Shown: in pieces, positions 17,880 to 26,550 of the stretch
Position numbering within the stretch: the stretch's first letter is position 1
Layout of the letters: each line of letters begins with the position of its first letter
NCBI GenBank assembly: GCA_016196925.1
Contig: JACPWS010000011.1
Location: forward strand, 1-64,000
Origin: Burkholderiales bacterium
Lineage (GTDB): Bacteria; Pseudomonadota; Gammaproteobacteria; Burkholderiales; Burkholderiaceae_D
DNA length: 64,000 nucleotides
Reading direction: 5' to 3'
Notes under the pieces: model-generated
What the model was told of the DNA's origin: nothing
The model's database searches: none
What the model saw: the letters and a program-made list of their open reading frames with translations, nothing else
Made by a program: the position numbers and the translations under genes

Positions 17880-18181
17880 CAGGAATTGCTGGGCGCCTTG
17901 ATTTGCGCTTTCTTGTCGTAGGCGCCAGGTTTTCTGGCGGGTACGGTATCCGCGAAATGGGTATTGCTTTGTTGCAGGATTTGCAGATGCACCGACGCCC
18001 GGTCCACGCCGCTTCTGTCGAGCTGAACGGCAGCTTGCGCGGCGCTGGCCGCTGCGGCTTCCGGCGCCACCTTGTCTTGCTGGCCGGACGGCGCCGACAT
18101 TGCGAGGCAAATCTGGCTCACGGTCGTGCCTAGCAATAGTGCCGAAGAGAGCAAACAGAAGCGGAGAGAGTTTTTAAACAT
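17879..18181 (-). CDS. Small secreted hypothetical protein
   Basis: A 100-residue protein with a clear signal peptide (MFKNSLRFCLLSSALLLGTTVSQICLA, cleavage near residue 27) and an alanine- and glutamine-rich mature part without cysteines. I do not recognise a family. Its stop codon TGA coincides with the outer edge of the adjacent palindromic repeat, so the present C-terminus may have been set by insertion of that element. It may be paired with the similar small secreted-protein gene upstream on the same strand. Confidence 0.6.
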   Translation of the reverse strand: MFKNSLRFCLLSSALLLGTTVSQICLAMSAPSGQQDKVAPEAAAASAAQAAVQLDRSGVDRASVHLQILQQSNTHFADTVPARKPGAYDKKAQIKAPSNS

Positions 18182-18258
18182 GGTTGCCTGCTGATGTAAA
18201 TGAATTGCGACAAACGATAAGGTCTTCTAGTATAAGGCTTTGTTGTGCAAATGAAATA

Positions 18259-18579
18259 TTAAACGAGTAATTGCGCTTTTTTCTGCGCGCGTATCCTGGC
18301 TTGCTGTATTGCTTGCTCTTGCCTGTCCATCGCCGATTTTTCTTCCGCGCCCAGGCGTTTGGCGGTAACCAGTACGGTTTGCATAGCCTGGCCCGATTGC
18401 TGCATATCGTAAGCTATTTTTTGTTCTTGCGTCAGACGCTGGGCGGTGATGGTGACCGTCGCCATCTGATTTACGGCGGCAAGCTGCTTGCCTTGCTGGA
18501 AGGCTGCTGCGACAGCGCAGCCGGCGACGACGACAGCGAGGGATAAGACGGCGGTATTGAACTTATTGGCAGATTTCAT
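18259..18579 (-). CDS. Small exported protein with an internal 19-residue repeat
   Basis: About 106 residues. An N-terminal hydrophobic segment (TAVLSLAVVVAGCAVAAAF) may be a signal or membrane anchor; the cysteine is not in a clean lipobox. The mature region contains two copies of one motif: VTITAQRLTQEQKIAYDMQ and VLVTAKRLGAEEKSAMDRQ. The ATG at 18579 was chosen because GGAG lies seven bases upstream; ATG at 18585 is too close to it. No family was recognised. The repeat suggests a helical or TonB-box-like segment duplicated in tandem. Confidence 0.6.
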   Translation of the reverse strand: MKSANKFNTAVLSLAVVVAGCAVAAAFQQGKQLAAVNQMATVTITAQRLTQEQKIAYDMQQSGQAMQTVLVTAKRLGAEEKSAMDRQEQAIQQARIRAQKKAQLLV

Positions 18580-18771
18580 TTTCATTCTCCGGTAGGTGCA
18601 ATGCATGTTGCGATGTCAGCACTTTAGGCAGCTGCTCCCTGGCTTGCCAGCGGTATGCGACGAAATGCAAAAAGGCGGGGGTGGAAATCGGGAAACCGCA
18701 CTTGAACGGTGCCTGAACGATTTCAGGAAAGCATTAAATGTTTACCATTCAGATGGATATCCGGAGTTGAT

Positions 18772-20814
18772 ATGGCGATACGGGGTGGGCGTTGGCTGGC
18801 AGGCGCGATGTTGGCCGCCACGCTGACGACGGCAATGGCGCAGTTGCAGCCTTGGGGCGACTATCCGCCTCTGCCCTCGGCAGCGACAGGAGAAAATGCA
18901 GGGCAGCAGCAAGACCATCAAGACCCCTATCGTATCCTGATGCAGCAGGACGATGTGCAAGTGCGTGCCTGGATGAAGAAACAGGCGGCGCTGGCCGATA
19001 GCGTATTGACCCACATTGCCGGGCGCAACGCCTTGCTGCAAAGCTTGTACGCCTTGCGCAGCGACGCTGCGACAGTGAGCGAACTGAGCGAAGTGCATGC
19101 ATCGCAGTTTTATCTGAGCACCGATAGCGCAGGGGTGCAACGCCTGTTTGTGCGCAATGCCGCGACCGGCGGCGAGCGCATCTTGATGGCGACCGGCGCA
19201 GGTGAAAGCATCGCCTTTTTCACGCCGGCGCCCGATGCCAGCCTGGTTGCGGTCGCCGTCGTTAACACAGCGGCCGGCGGCGCACGCCGCCGCTTGCAGA
19301 TCTTGCGCAGCAGCGACGGCAGCGCGCTCGACGACATGCCGGACGGTATCGATACGACCGCAAGCGGCGTCGCCTGGAAGCCCGATGCCAGCGCGCTTTA
19401 CTTTCGCCGCAGCGCTGGTGCCGGCACCGGCAACGCGATCTGGCAACATGTACTGGGACAGGCGGCAAGCAAGGACCGGACCGTCATCGCTGCCGGCCTT
19501 AGCCCGCGGCTTAAATTGGCCGCGGCCGACATGCCGCAACTGCAGACGCAAAGCGGCTCGCCGTATGTACTGGCGGAAATCCGGCATGCCGGGACCCCTT
19601 GGATCAGCATCTATTTCGCCCGGCTGGCTGAGCTGAAAGGCGCGGCGACTTCCTGGCAGCGTCTGGCGGGTCCGGCGGACAAGGTGCGCGAAGTCAGGCT
19701 CGCTGCAGAACGGTTATTGTTGTTGTCGGAAAAAAAATCCGACCACGGCAGCGTGCTGAAGCTCGCTTTGAAACGGCCGCAACTGGCCGGCGCGCAAGAA
19801 ATTGTCAAAGCCGGCGCCGATACCCTGCTGGCGCTGGCAGTCGCCCGCAATGCCGCCTATATCCATGCGACCGACGGCAATCTGAGTAAATTGCTGAAAC
19901 TGGACATGGCGAGCGGTAAACAAGAGGAACTCGCCTTGCCGCTGGACGGCCGCATCAGCCGGCTGGACGCCGACGCCGGCGACGACGGCGCGCTGCTGGT
20001 GCTGGAGGCACTGAATGCGGCGCCGCTCGCTTACCGGGTACTGGCCGATGGGCAAATGCGCAATACCGAGCTATTGCGGCCGGCGCAAAGCGGCGTTCAT
20101 CGTATTGCCAGCAAGCGCCTCACGCCGCCCGGCCAGCAAGGCGCGGCGCTGACCCTGATTTACCCGCAAGCTTTGGCGTCGGGCAGCTTACATGCGACTT
20201 TGCTGATCGCGCAACAAAAAAGCAGGACGGAAAAGCTGCCGCATTTCGATGCGTCCTGGCTGGCCTGGCTGGAGCGCGATGGCCTGATCGCGCTTGTTAG
20301 CTTGCCGGATCGCCCTGAAGGGCGTCAGCCTGACGCGGCGGCCGGTTTCATCGCCGCCGCCGATTACCTGGTCAAGGAGGGCTATACCTCGTCTAAAAAA
20401 CTGCTGGCGCAGGAAGCCGGCCCGGGAGGGATGACGGTCGCGACCGCCGTCAGCCGCCGGCCGGAATTATTCGCGGCGGTGCAGATCACGGATGCGATGG
20501 CGGATGTCGCGCCGCCGGACGGCAAACGCAAGGCGCCGAAGCGTTCGGCAGCCGTGGCAAAGGAAGTGGAATATCCGGCCTTGCGCGCCGGCGTCCGCTA
20601 TCCGGCGCTATTGCTGAGCGGCGCTACGGCGGAGCCGGGTCCTGCGGCGGCGGCATACGTCGCGCGTTTGCAGGCGGCCAGCGCCAGCAATAGCAAGCCG
20701 GTCTTGTTGCGCAGCGCGGCAGTGGGCGAGGACGCTGCGCTGAACGCTAAGGCCGATGCCTGGGCTTTTTTCTTATGGCAGGCCGGCGAGCCGGGGTTTT
20801 CCTGGCAGCCCTGA
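18772..20814 (+). CDS. Prolyl-oligopeptidase-like secreted protein lacking the catalytic triad
   Basis: A 680-residue protein with a signal peptide (WLAGAMLAATLTTAMA). The first two thirds have a beta-propeller-like series of short strands and the last third an alpha/beta-hydrolase layout like peptidase family S9A. The nucleophile motif GxSxGG is replaced by EAGPGG, with Gly550 (codon 20419-20421) where serine belongs. The RGG signature, the aspartate of the TGDxDDRV region (here SGATAEPGP) and the terminal GHG histidine (here VGEDA) are also missing. It is probably not a protease; it may bind peptide or cell-wall material. The ATG at 18772 has GGAG six bases upstream. Confidence 0.8.
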   Translation: MAIRGGRWLAGAMLAATLTTAMAQLQPWGDYPPLPSAATGENAGQQQDHQDPYRILMQQDDVQVRAWMKKQAALADSVLTHIAGRNALLQSLYALRSDAATVSELSEVHASQFYLSTDSAGVQRLFVRNAATGGERILMATGAGESIAFFTPAPDASLVAVAVVNTAAGGARRRLQILRSSDGSALDDMPDGIDTTASGVAWKPDASALYFRRSAGAGTGNAIWQHVLGQAASKDRTVIAAGLSPRLKLAAADMPQLQTQSGSPYVLAEIRHAGTPWISIYFARLAELKGAATSWQRLAGPADKVREVRLAAERLLLLSEKKSDHGSVLKLALKRPQLAGAQEIVKAGADTLLALAVARNAAYIHATDGNLSKLLKLDMASGKQEELALPLDGRISRLDADAGDDGALLVLEALNAAPLAYRVLADGQMRNTELLRPAQSGVHRIASKRLTPPGQQGAALTLIYPQALASGSLHATLLIAQQKSRTEKLPHFDASWLAWLERDGLIALVSLPDRPEGRQPDAAAGFIAAADYLVKEGYTSSKKLLAQEAGPGGMTVATAVSRRPELFAAVQITDAMADVAPPDGKRKAPKRSAAVAKEVEYPALRAGVRYPALLLSGATAEPGPAAAAYVARLQAASASNSKPVLLRSAAVGEDAALNAKADAWAFFLWQAGEPGFSWQP

Positions 20815-20876
20815 ATAAGGCAAAATAGCCGCGCTTGCCTTGCTGCTCCAGTCCGGAGCGATGGCTCAGTTTGACG

Positions 20877-22256
20877 TTAGCAAGCGGCGTAGTTAACCGT
20901 GACCACGTGCACCGCCAGGCCGCCGAGCGAGGTTTCCTTGTACTTGGCTTGCATGTCGAAGCCGGTCTGGCGCATGGTTTCTATCACGTCGTCCAGGCTG
21001 ACCTGGTGCGTGCCGTCGCTGCGCAAAGAGAGCGAGGCGGCGGTGATGGCCTTGACGGCGCCCATGCCGTTGCGTTCTATGCAAGGGATTTGCACCAGTC
21101 CGCCGATCGGGTCGCAAGTCATGCCGAGGTGGTGTTCTATGCCGATTTCAGCGGCCGATTCTATCTGTTCGTTAGTGCCGCCCAAGGCGGCAGTCAGGCC
21201 GGCGGCAGCCATGGCGCAAGCGACGCCGACTTCGCCCTGGCAGCCGATCTCGGCGCCGGAAATCGAGGCGTTTTTCTTGCACAGCATGCCGATCGCGGAC
21301 GCTACCAGCAGGAAGTTGCGTATCCCCAGTTCCGGGGCGCTCGGTTTGCAATCCTCGGCGTAATAGCGCAACACGGCCGGGATGATGCCGGCCGCGCCGT
21401 TGGTCGGCGCCGTCACTACGCGGCCGCCGGCGGCGTTTTCTTCGTTGACCGCCATCGCATACAGGCTGACCTTGTGCATGCCGTCATGCGGCAGGACGTC
21501 GGTGCTTTCGTTTGCGGCGCGCCACAGCTTGGCGGCGCGTCGCTTGACGTGCAGGCCGCCCGGCAATTCGCCGGAAATCTGCAGGCCGCGCGCGATGCAG
21601 CCTTTCATCACGGTCCAGATTTTATCGAGGCCGGCGTCCAGTTCTTCGTCGCTGGCATAGACATTTTCGTTGGCGCGCAGCATGGCGGCGATAGACAGCC
21701 CGCTACGGCGGCCGTGCGCCAGCAATTCCGCCATGGTGGCGAACGGGTAGGGCAGCGGCTGCTGGCCGGCGTCTGCCGTAACTCCTTGCTGCAATTCCTG
21801 GGCGGAATAGATGAAGCCGCCGCCGGTAGAATAAAACACTTTTTCTTCCAGGCTGCCGTCTTTGCGGGTCAGCGTGAAGCGCATGCCGTTCGGATGGCCG
21901 GGCAAGACTTCTTGCTTGTGCCAGTGGATGTCGACTGTGCTGTCGAATTTCACAGGATATTCGCCCAATAAGGCGAGTTCGCCGCAGGCGGCCAGGCGGG
22001 CCAGCTTTTCATCGACGTTGTCGGGGACCAGGTCTTGCGGCGTTTCGCCCATTAGACCTAGCATGACAGCCTTGTCGGTGGCGTGACCGTGGCCGGTCAG
22101 CGCCAGCGAACCGTACAGCGCGACTTCCACCTTGCTGGCTTTGAATAACTCCGGACATTCGAGCAAAAAACGGCGCGCCGCCAGCATCGGCCCCACCGTA
22201 TGGGAACTCGATGGACCCACGCCTATCTTGAATAAGTCGAATACACGCATGTCCAT
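20877..22256 (-). CDS. sdaA: L-serine ammonia-lyase (iron-sulfur type)
   Basis: A 459-residue single-chain L-serine dehydratase that converts serine to pyruvate and ammonia using a labile [4Fe-4S] cluster. Diagnostic motifs are FKIGVGPSSSHTVGPMLAARRF at the N-terminus, NGAAGIIPAVLRYY, and the cluster-binding region HHLGMTCDPIGGLVQIPCIERN. It is the last gene of kbl-tdh-sdaA, so the operon can take threonine through glycine and serine to pyruvate. It could also act on serine alone. Confidence 0.95.
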   Translation of the reverse strand: MDMRVFDLFKIGVGPSSSHTVGPMLAARRFLLECPELFKASKVEVALYGSLALTGHGHATDKAVMLGLMGETPQDLVPDNVDEKLARLAACGELALLGEYPVKFDSTVDIHWHKQEVLPGHPNGMRFTLTRKDGSLEEKVFYSTGGGFIYSAQELQQGVTADAGQQPLPYPFATMAELLAHGRRSGLSIAAMLRANENVYASDEELDAGLDKIWTVMKGCIARGLQISGELPGGLHVKRRAAKLWRAANESTDVLPHDGMHKVSLYAMAVNEENAAGGRVVTAPTNGAAGIIPAVLRYYAEDCKPSAPELGIRNFLLVASAIGMLCKKNASISGAEIGCQGEVGVACAMAAAGLTAALGGTNEQIESAAEIGIEHHLGMTCDPIGGLVQIPCIERNGMGAVKAITAASLSLRSDGTHQVSLDDVIETMRQTGFDMQAKYKETSLGGLAVHVVTVNYAAC

Positions 22257-22282
22257 CTGTTACCTCATTTGTCTCGGTTGTT

Positions 22283-23254
22283 TTATGCAGCCTTGTGCAA
22301 TTCCTTGGGCGTGACTTGAATGTTTTTTAACATGTCTTGCACCATTTGCTGCAGGCCGACTTCCGGCTGCCAGCCCCAGTCCTTGCGGGCCTGGGCGTCG
22401 TCCAGGCTCTGCGGCCAGGTAGCGGCGATAGCCTGACGGCTGTCCGGCGCGTAGTGTATGTCAAAGCCGGGCAAATTTTGTTTGATTGCAGTGGCCAATT
22501 CCCGCGGATTAAAGCTTACACCGGCCACATTGTAGGAAGAACGGATAGAAAGTTCGGCCGCCGGCGCATCCATCAGCGAAATCGTGGCGCGGATCGCATC
22601 GGGCATGTAAATCATCGGCAACGTGGTCTCTTCTTCCAGGAAGCACGGATAGCACTCGCCGCGCAACGCCGCATGGAAAATCGCGATTGCATAGTCGGTG
22701 GTGCCGCCGCCCGGTGGCGATTTGTAGCTGATGATGCCGGGGTAGCGGATGCTGCGCACATCGACGCCGTATTTCTGGAAATAGTATTCGCACAGACGCT
22801 CGCCGGCCAGTTTGCTGATGCCGTAGATCGTGCTCGGGTCCATCACCGTGTATTGCGGCGTATTCACCGCCGGCGTGTTCGGGCCGAAGGCGGCGATCGA
22901 GGACGGCCAGAATACTTTCAGCGGCTGGCCGGCTGCGCCGCGGATGCGCGCCAGTTCCAGGATATTCAGCAAGCCATCCATGTTCAGGGTCCAGGCCTTC
23001 AAGGGCGCTTGCTCGCCGGTGGCCGACAACAGTGCCGCCAGTTGGTACACCTGGGTGATCTGGTATTGCCCGACCACGTCGGCCAGGCGTTGTGCATTCA
23101 GCACATCGATCACTTCATACACTTGCGCGCCGTACAGGCTGGCCGGGCTGATGTCGGCCGCCACTACATTCGCGGCGCCATGCTGTATTGCCAGCGCTTC
23201 TACCAGTTCGCTGCCGATCTGGCCGTTAGCACCTATGACTAAAATACGTTCCAT
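22283..23254 (-). CDS. tdh: NAD-dependent L-threonine 3-dehydrogenase (epimerase-like, short-chain type)
   Basis: A 323-residue extended short-chain dehydrogenase. It has the Rossmann motif RILVIGANGQIGSEL, the catalytic YGISK motif (YxxxK) and the insert WPSSIAAFGP typical of the epimerase-like threonine dehydrogenases rather than the zinc-dependent Tdh. It oxidises threonine to 2-amino-3-ketobutyrate, which the upstream kbl product cleaves. It starts 24 bases after kbl. The ATG at 23254 (MERILVIG) is two codons inside the longest frame. Confidence 0.93.
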   Translation of the reverse strand: MERILVIGANGQIGSELVEALAIQHGAANVVAADISPASLYGAQVYEVIDVLNAQRLADVVGQYQITQVYQLAALLSATGEQAPLKAWTLNMDGLLNILELARIRGAAGQPLKVFWPSSIAAFGPNTPAVNTPQYTVMDPSTIYGISKLAGERLCEYYFQKYGVDVRSIRYPGIISYKSPPGGGTTDYAIAIFHAALRGECYPCFLEEETTLPMIYMPDAIRATISLMDAPAAELSIRSSYNVAGVSFNPRELATAIKQNLPGFDIHYAPDSRQAIAATWPQSLDDAQARKDWGWQPEVGLQQMVQDMLKNIQVTPKELHKAA

Positions 23255-23278
23255 GCTCATTTTCCTTATTTAATCAGC

Positions 23279-24484
23279 TTACTTAATTAAGCCAAGTTCG
23301 CGGCCGGCTTGCGCAAAGGCAGCCAGGGCGGTGTTCAGTTGTTCTATGCTGTGTGCGGCCGACAGCTGCACGCGTACGCGCGCCTGGCCCATAGGCACCA
23401 CCGGATAAAAGAAGCCGGTGACCAGCACGCCCAGTTCATACAGGCGCGCGGCAAATTTCTGCGCCACCGGCGCATCGAACAGCATCACCGGCACTACCGG
23501 ATGGGTGCCCGGCTTGATGGTGAAGCCGAGCGCGGCGATTTCGCGGCGGAAGTGCGCGGTGTTCGCATGCAGGCGGTCGCGCAATTCGGTGGAAGCGGCC
23601 AGACGCTGCAACACCGACAGCGAGGCGCCGGCGATAGAAGGCGCCAGCGTGTTGGAGAACAGGTAAGGGCGCGATTTCTGGCGCAGCGTGTCTATCACTT
23701 CCTTGCGTCCGGCGGTAAAGCCGCCCATCGCGCCGCCCAGGGCCTTGCCCAGCGTGCCGGTGATGATGTCGATGCGACCGATTACATTGTGGTGTTCGTG
23801 CGTGCCGCGCCCGGTCGCGCCCATGAAGCCGGAGGCGTGGCATTCATCGATCATCACCAGCGCATCGTATTGGTCGGCCAGTGCGCAGATCTTGTCGAGC
23901 TGGGCGATGGTGCCGTCCATAGAGAACACGCCGTCGGTGACGATGATGCGGTGGCGCTTACCGGCCGCCGCTTGCAATTGTGTTTCCAGGTCGGCCATGT
24001 CGTTGTGCGCATAGCGATAGCGCGCCGCCTTGCACAGGCGGATGCCGTCGATGATGGAGGCGTGGTTCAAGGCATCGGAAATGATGGCGTCGTTTTCATC
24101 GAACAGCGGTTCGAACACGCCGCCGTTGGCGTCGAAAGCGGCCGCATACAGGATGCAGTCTTCGGTGCCGAGGAAGTCGGCCAGCGCTTTTTCCAGTTGC
24201 TTGTGCACAGTCTGGGTGCCGCAGATGAAACGCACCGAAGACAGGCCGTAGCCGAATTTTTCGGTGGCGGCAATAGCCGCTTGCACCATCGATTCGTCGC
24301 CGGACAAGCCCAGATAATTATTTGCGCACAGGTTGATCAGCTGGCGGCCATCGTCGCAAGTCACGACCGCGCCCTGGCGCGAAGCGATCACGCGTTCCGG
24401 TTTGTACAGGCCTTGCTCACGCAGGCCGTCCAGTTTGCCGGCTAGATCGCTGATGAAATGTTGTCTGGAAGTCGTCTGGCTCAT
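23279..24484 (-). CDS. kbl: 2-Amino-3-ketobutyrate CoA ligase (glycine C-acetyltransferase)
   Basis: A 401-residue alpha-oxoamine synthase. K247 in ITGTLGKALGGAMGG binds PLP; DECHASGFMG and NNYLGLSGDESMV are family motifs. It cleaves 2-amino-3-ketobutyrate with CoA to glycine and acetyl-CoA. It is the first gene of the kbl-tdh-sdaA operon. A divergent XRE-cupin regulator and an AT-rich palindrome lie upstream. Confidence 0.96.
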   Translation of the reverse strand: MSQTTSRQHFISDLAGKLDGLREQGLYKPERVIASRQGAVVTCDDGRQLINLCANNYLGLSGDESMVQAAIAATEKFGYGLSSVRFICGTQTVHKQLEKALADFLGTEDCILYAAAFDANGGVFEPLFDENDAIISDALNHASIIDGIRLCKAARYRYAHNDMADLETQLQAAAGKRHRIIVTDGVFSMDGTIAQLDKICALADQYDALVMIDECHASGFMGATGRGTHEHHNVIGRIDIITGTLGKALGGAMGGFTAGRKEVIDTLRQKSRPYLFSNTLAPSIAGASLSVLQRLAASTELRDRLHANTAHFRREIAALGFTIKPGTHPVVPVMLFDAPVAQKFAARLYELGVLVTGFFYPVVPMGQARVRVQLSAAHSIEQLNTALAAFAQAGRELGLIK

Positions 24485-24573
24485 AGATGTCTCCGTATTA
24501 GTCTTCGCATTAATTGGAAAGGCAGCGTCTGCTGTTACACTGCTGCTAAAAACAAATTCCTAAATATTTGAAT

Positions 24574-24609
24574 AATTCGATATTTAGAACTAAATTTCGA
24601 TATATCGAA
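24574..24609. promoter_or_regulatory. Candidate operator between kbl and the XRE-cupin regulator
   Basis: A perfect 14-base palindrome TTCGATATATCGAA (24596-24609) is preceded 20 bases earlier by a second TTCGATAT half (24576-24583). The region is AT-rich in an otherwise GC-rich neighbourhood and lies between divergent genes, where an XRE-type regulator would act on both promoters. Confidence 0.55.
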
Positions 24610-24645
24610 TATTAGACGGACTTATTTAACAGCGCAATAGCTAAT

Positions 24646-25218
24646 ATGAAAAAAGTGCTACCCAATACACCGCCCGAAGTCGGCGCCACTTTACAAAGAA
24701 TGCGCCTGGAGCGCGGCTTGACGCTGGAAGACTTGTCGCGCACCGCCGGCGTCTCGAAATCGATGTTGTCGCAGATAGAGCGCGAAAAAGCCAACCCGAC
24801 CATCGCCGTGGCCTGGCGGCTGGCGAATGCCTTGGGGGTGGGCATGGCCGAGTTGCTGTCGTCCGAAGTGCGCCAACAAGACCCGATACGCATGCTGGAA
24901 GCGCATGAAACCCCGACCCTGCCGGGCGAGCACGCCGGCTATGTGTTGCGCATCCTGGGGCCGATGGAGTTGGCCGGAAAATACGAATGGTATGAACTGA
25001 GCCTGGCGCCGGGCGGCGCGCTGGTCTCGAATTCGCACGACCCCGGCGCCACCGAACACCTGACCCTGTTGCAGGGCAGCGTGGAGGTGGAGGTGGATGG
25101 CTTGCGGAAAAAGCTGAAAACCGGCGGCACCGCCCGTTATGAGGCCGACAAAAATCATGCGATACGCAATATCGGCAAGACTGAAGCCAAGGCGCTGATG
25201 GTGGTGATACACCGCTGA
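24646..25218 (+). CDS. XRE-family regulator with cupin sensor domain
   Basis: A 190-residue regulator with an N-terminal helix-turn-helix (GATLQRMRLERGLTLEDLSRTAGVSKSMLSQIEREKANPTIAV) and a C-terminal cupin (about residues 110-185, with ATEHLTLLQGSVEVEVDG). This architecture often controls amino-acid or polyamine catabolism. It is divergent from kbl-tdh-sdaA and probably regulates that operon, perhaps in response to threonine or glycine; the ligand is inferred. Confidence 0.9.
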   Translation: MKKVLPNTPPEVGATLQRMRLERGLTLEDLSRTAGVSKSMLSQIEREKANPTIAVAWRLANALGVGMAELLSSEVRQQDPIRMLEAHETPTLPGEHAGYVLRILGPMELAGKYEWYELSLAPGGALVSNSHDPGATEHLTLLQGSVEVEVDGLRKKLKTGGTARYEADKNHAIRNIGKTEAKALMVVIHR

Positions 25219-25298
25219 TTTTGGCCTGTCTACAGACCATCATTGGCGGATAGTGCTGTCCGACTAAGGCAATATTGTCATGTCCGGAGTAAAACGAA

Positions 25299-26453
25299 TT
25301 GGAGAATTTGTTTGAAATTATGCATACACGCTGGCAAAAAATCACAGACGGCGCTTATGCATTAATTTTCAGCACCGACAGCAAGCGCACCACACGTATC
25401 GCGCGCTGGATGATGACGGCCGCGGTGTATGCGATTTGCCTGCTGATCAGCGTGTATGCCGAACAGCGCGGCATGACGCAGCGCACGGCGGCCCGGGTGT
25501 TATGGGCGTATATAGTGCTGGGCATGAGTTCGCTTTATTTCTTCTTGCGCAGCGGTCTTTCCGAGCGCACCCAGGATCCTTCGCTGGCGTTTGAGCAAAG
25601 CCTGTTTGCCGTCATCGCCATACTTATTTCTTATTTCACCTTCAGTGAAGTTCGCGGTGTCATTCTGATCCTGTTGCCGCTGGTCCTGGTGTTTGGCATG
25701 CTTTCGCTGAGACCCGCGCAGACCACCTGGCTGAGCCTGGTCGCCATCAGCATCCTTGGTCTGTCGATGGTGCTGATGTCGGCAAAATTTCCGCAGCGCT
25801 TTCCGGCGCATCTGGAAGCGATTTCCTTCCTGATGCTGGGTTCGGTCTTGTTGATGATGTCCTGGATCGCCAAACGGATCGACAACCTGCGCCAGCGTCT
25901 GCGCGAACAGCGGGCTGCCCTGGAGCAAGCGTTGGAGCGCGTGCACGATCTGGCCGTGCGCGATGAACTGACGACGCTGTTCAACCGTCGCTACATGCAA
26001 CAGGCGCTGGCCAACTCGCACAAGCAATATCTGAGAAATGGCAGGGTGTTTTGCATCGCCATGATAGATATAGACAATTTCAAACAAATTAACGATACCT
26101 GCGGGCATCAGGCCGGCGATGAAGTGCTGAGCGGATTTGCGTCGCACGCGCAAGACGCCTTGCGCGAAACCGACATACTGGGGCGCTGGGGCGGGGAAGA
26201 ATTCTTACTGATTTTCCCCGAGACCGGCGTGCTGCAGGCGCTTGCCGTGCTTGGGCGCTTGCATGCATGCATAGGGCAAATCGCGTTGTCGGCCACGGCG
26301 CCCGAGTTGCGTATCAGCTTCTCGGCAGGATTGATACAAAACGAGGCTGCCATGGAATCGCAAGGTCTGTTGGAATGCGTCGACGCCGCACTGTATCAGG
26401 CCAAGAACAAGGGCAGGAACCGCACTGTGGTCTGGCGCGCGGAAAATATTTAG
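25299..26453 (+). CDS. Membrane-bound diguanylate cyclase (GGDEF)
   Basis: A 384-residue protein with about six transmembrane helices in residues 30-200, a short coiled coil, and a GGDEF domain with active motif GGEEF (about 296-300) preceded by the product-inhibition site RETD (RxxD, five residues upstream). It should make cyclic di-GMP from two GTP. TTG at 25299 was chosen because GGAG lies nine bases upstream; ATG at 25320 is the alternative, with GGAG 15 bases upstream. It is a single gene between the threonine operon regulator and thrC; the signal is unknown. Confidence 0.88.
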   Translation: MENLFEIMHTRWQKITDGAYALIFSTDSKRTTRIARWMMTAAVYAICLLISVYAEQRGMTQRTAARVLWAYIVLGMSSLYFFLRSGLSERTQDPSLAFEQSLFAVIAILISYFTFSEVRGVILILLPLVLVFGMLSLRPAQTTWLSLVAISILGLSMVLMSAKFPQRFPAHLEAISFLMLGSVLLMMSWIAKRIDNLRQRLREQRAALEQALERVHDLAVRDELTTLFNRRYMQQALANSHKQYLRNGRVFCIAMIDIDNFKQINDTCGHQAGDEVLSGFASHAQDALRETDILGRWGGEEFLLIFPETGVLQALAVLGRLHACIGQIALSATAPELRISFSAGLIQNEAAMESQGLLECVDAALYQAKNKGRNRTVVWRAENI

Positions 26454-26550
26454 CGGAAACCAGGCTGCTTTCTGCGGAAGGGATGGGGCTTTCCGCCTTC
26501 GGAGCGAATATAATGTGGAAAACGATTTCTCCACATCACTATTCCACGTC

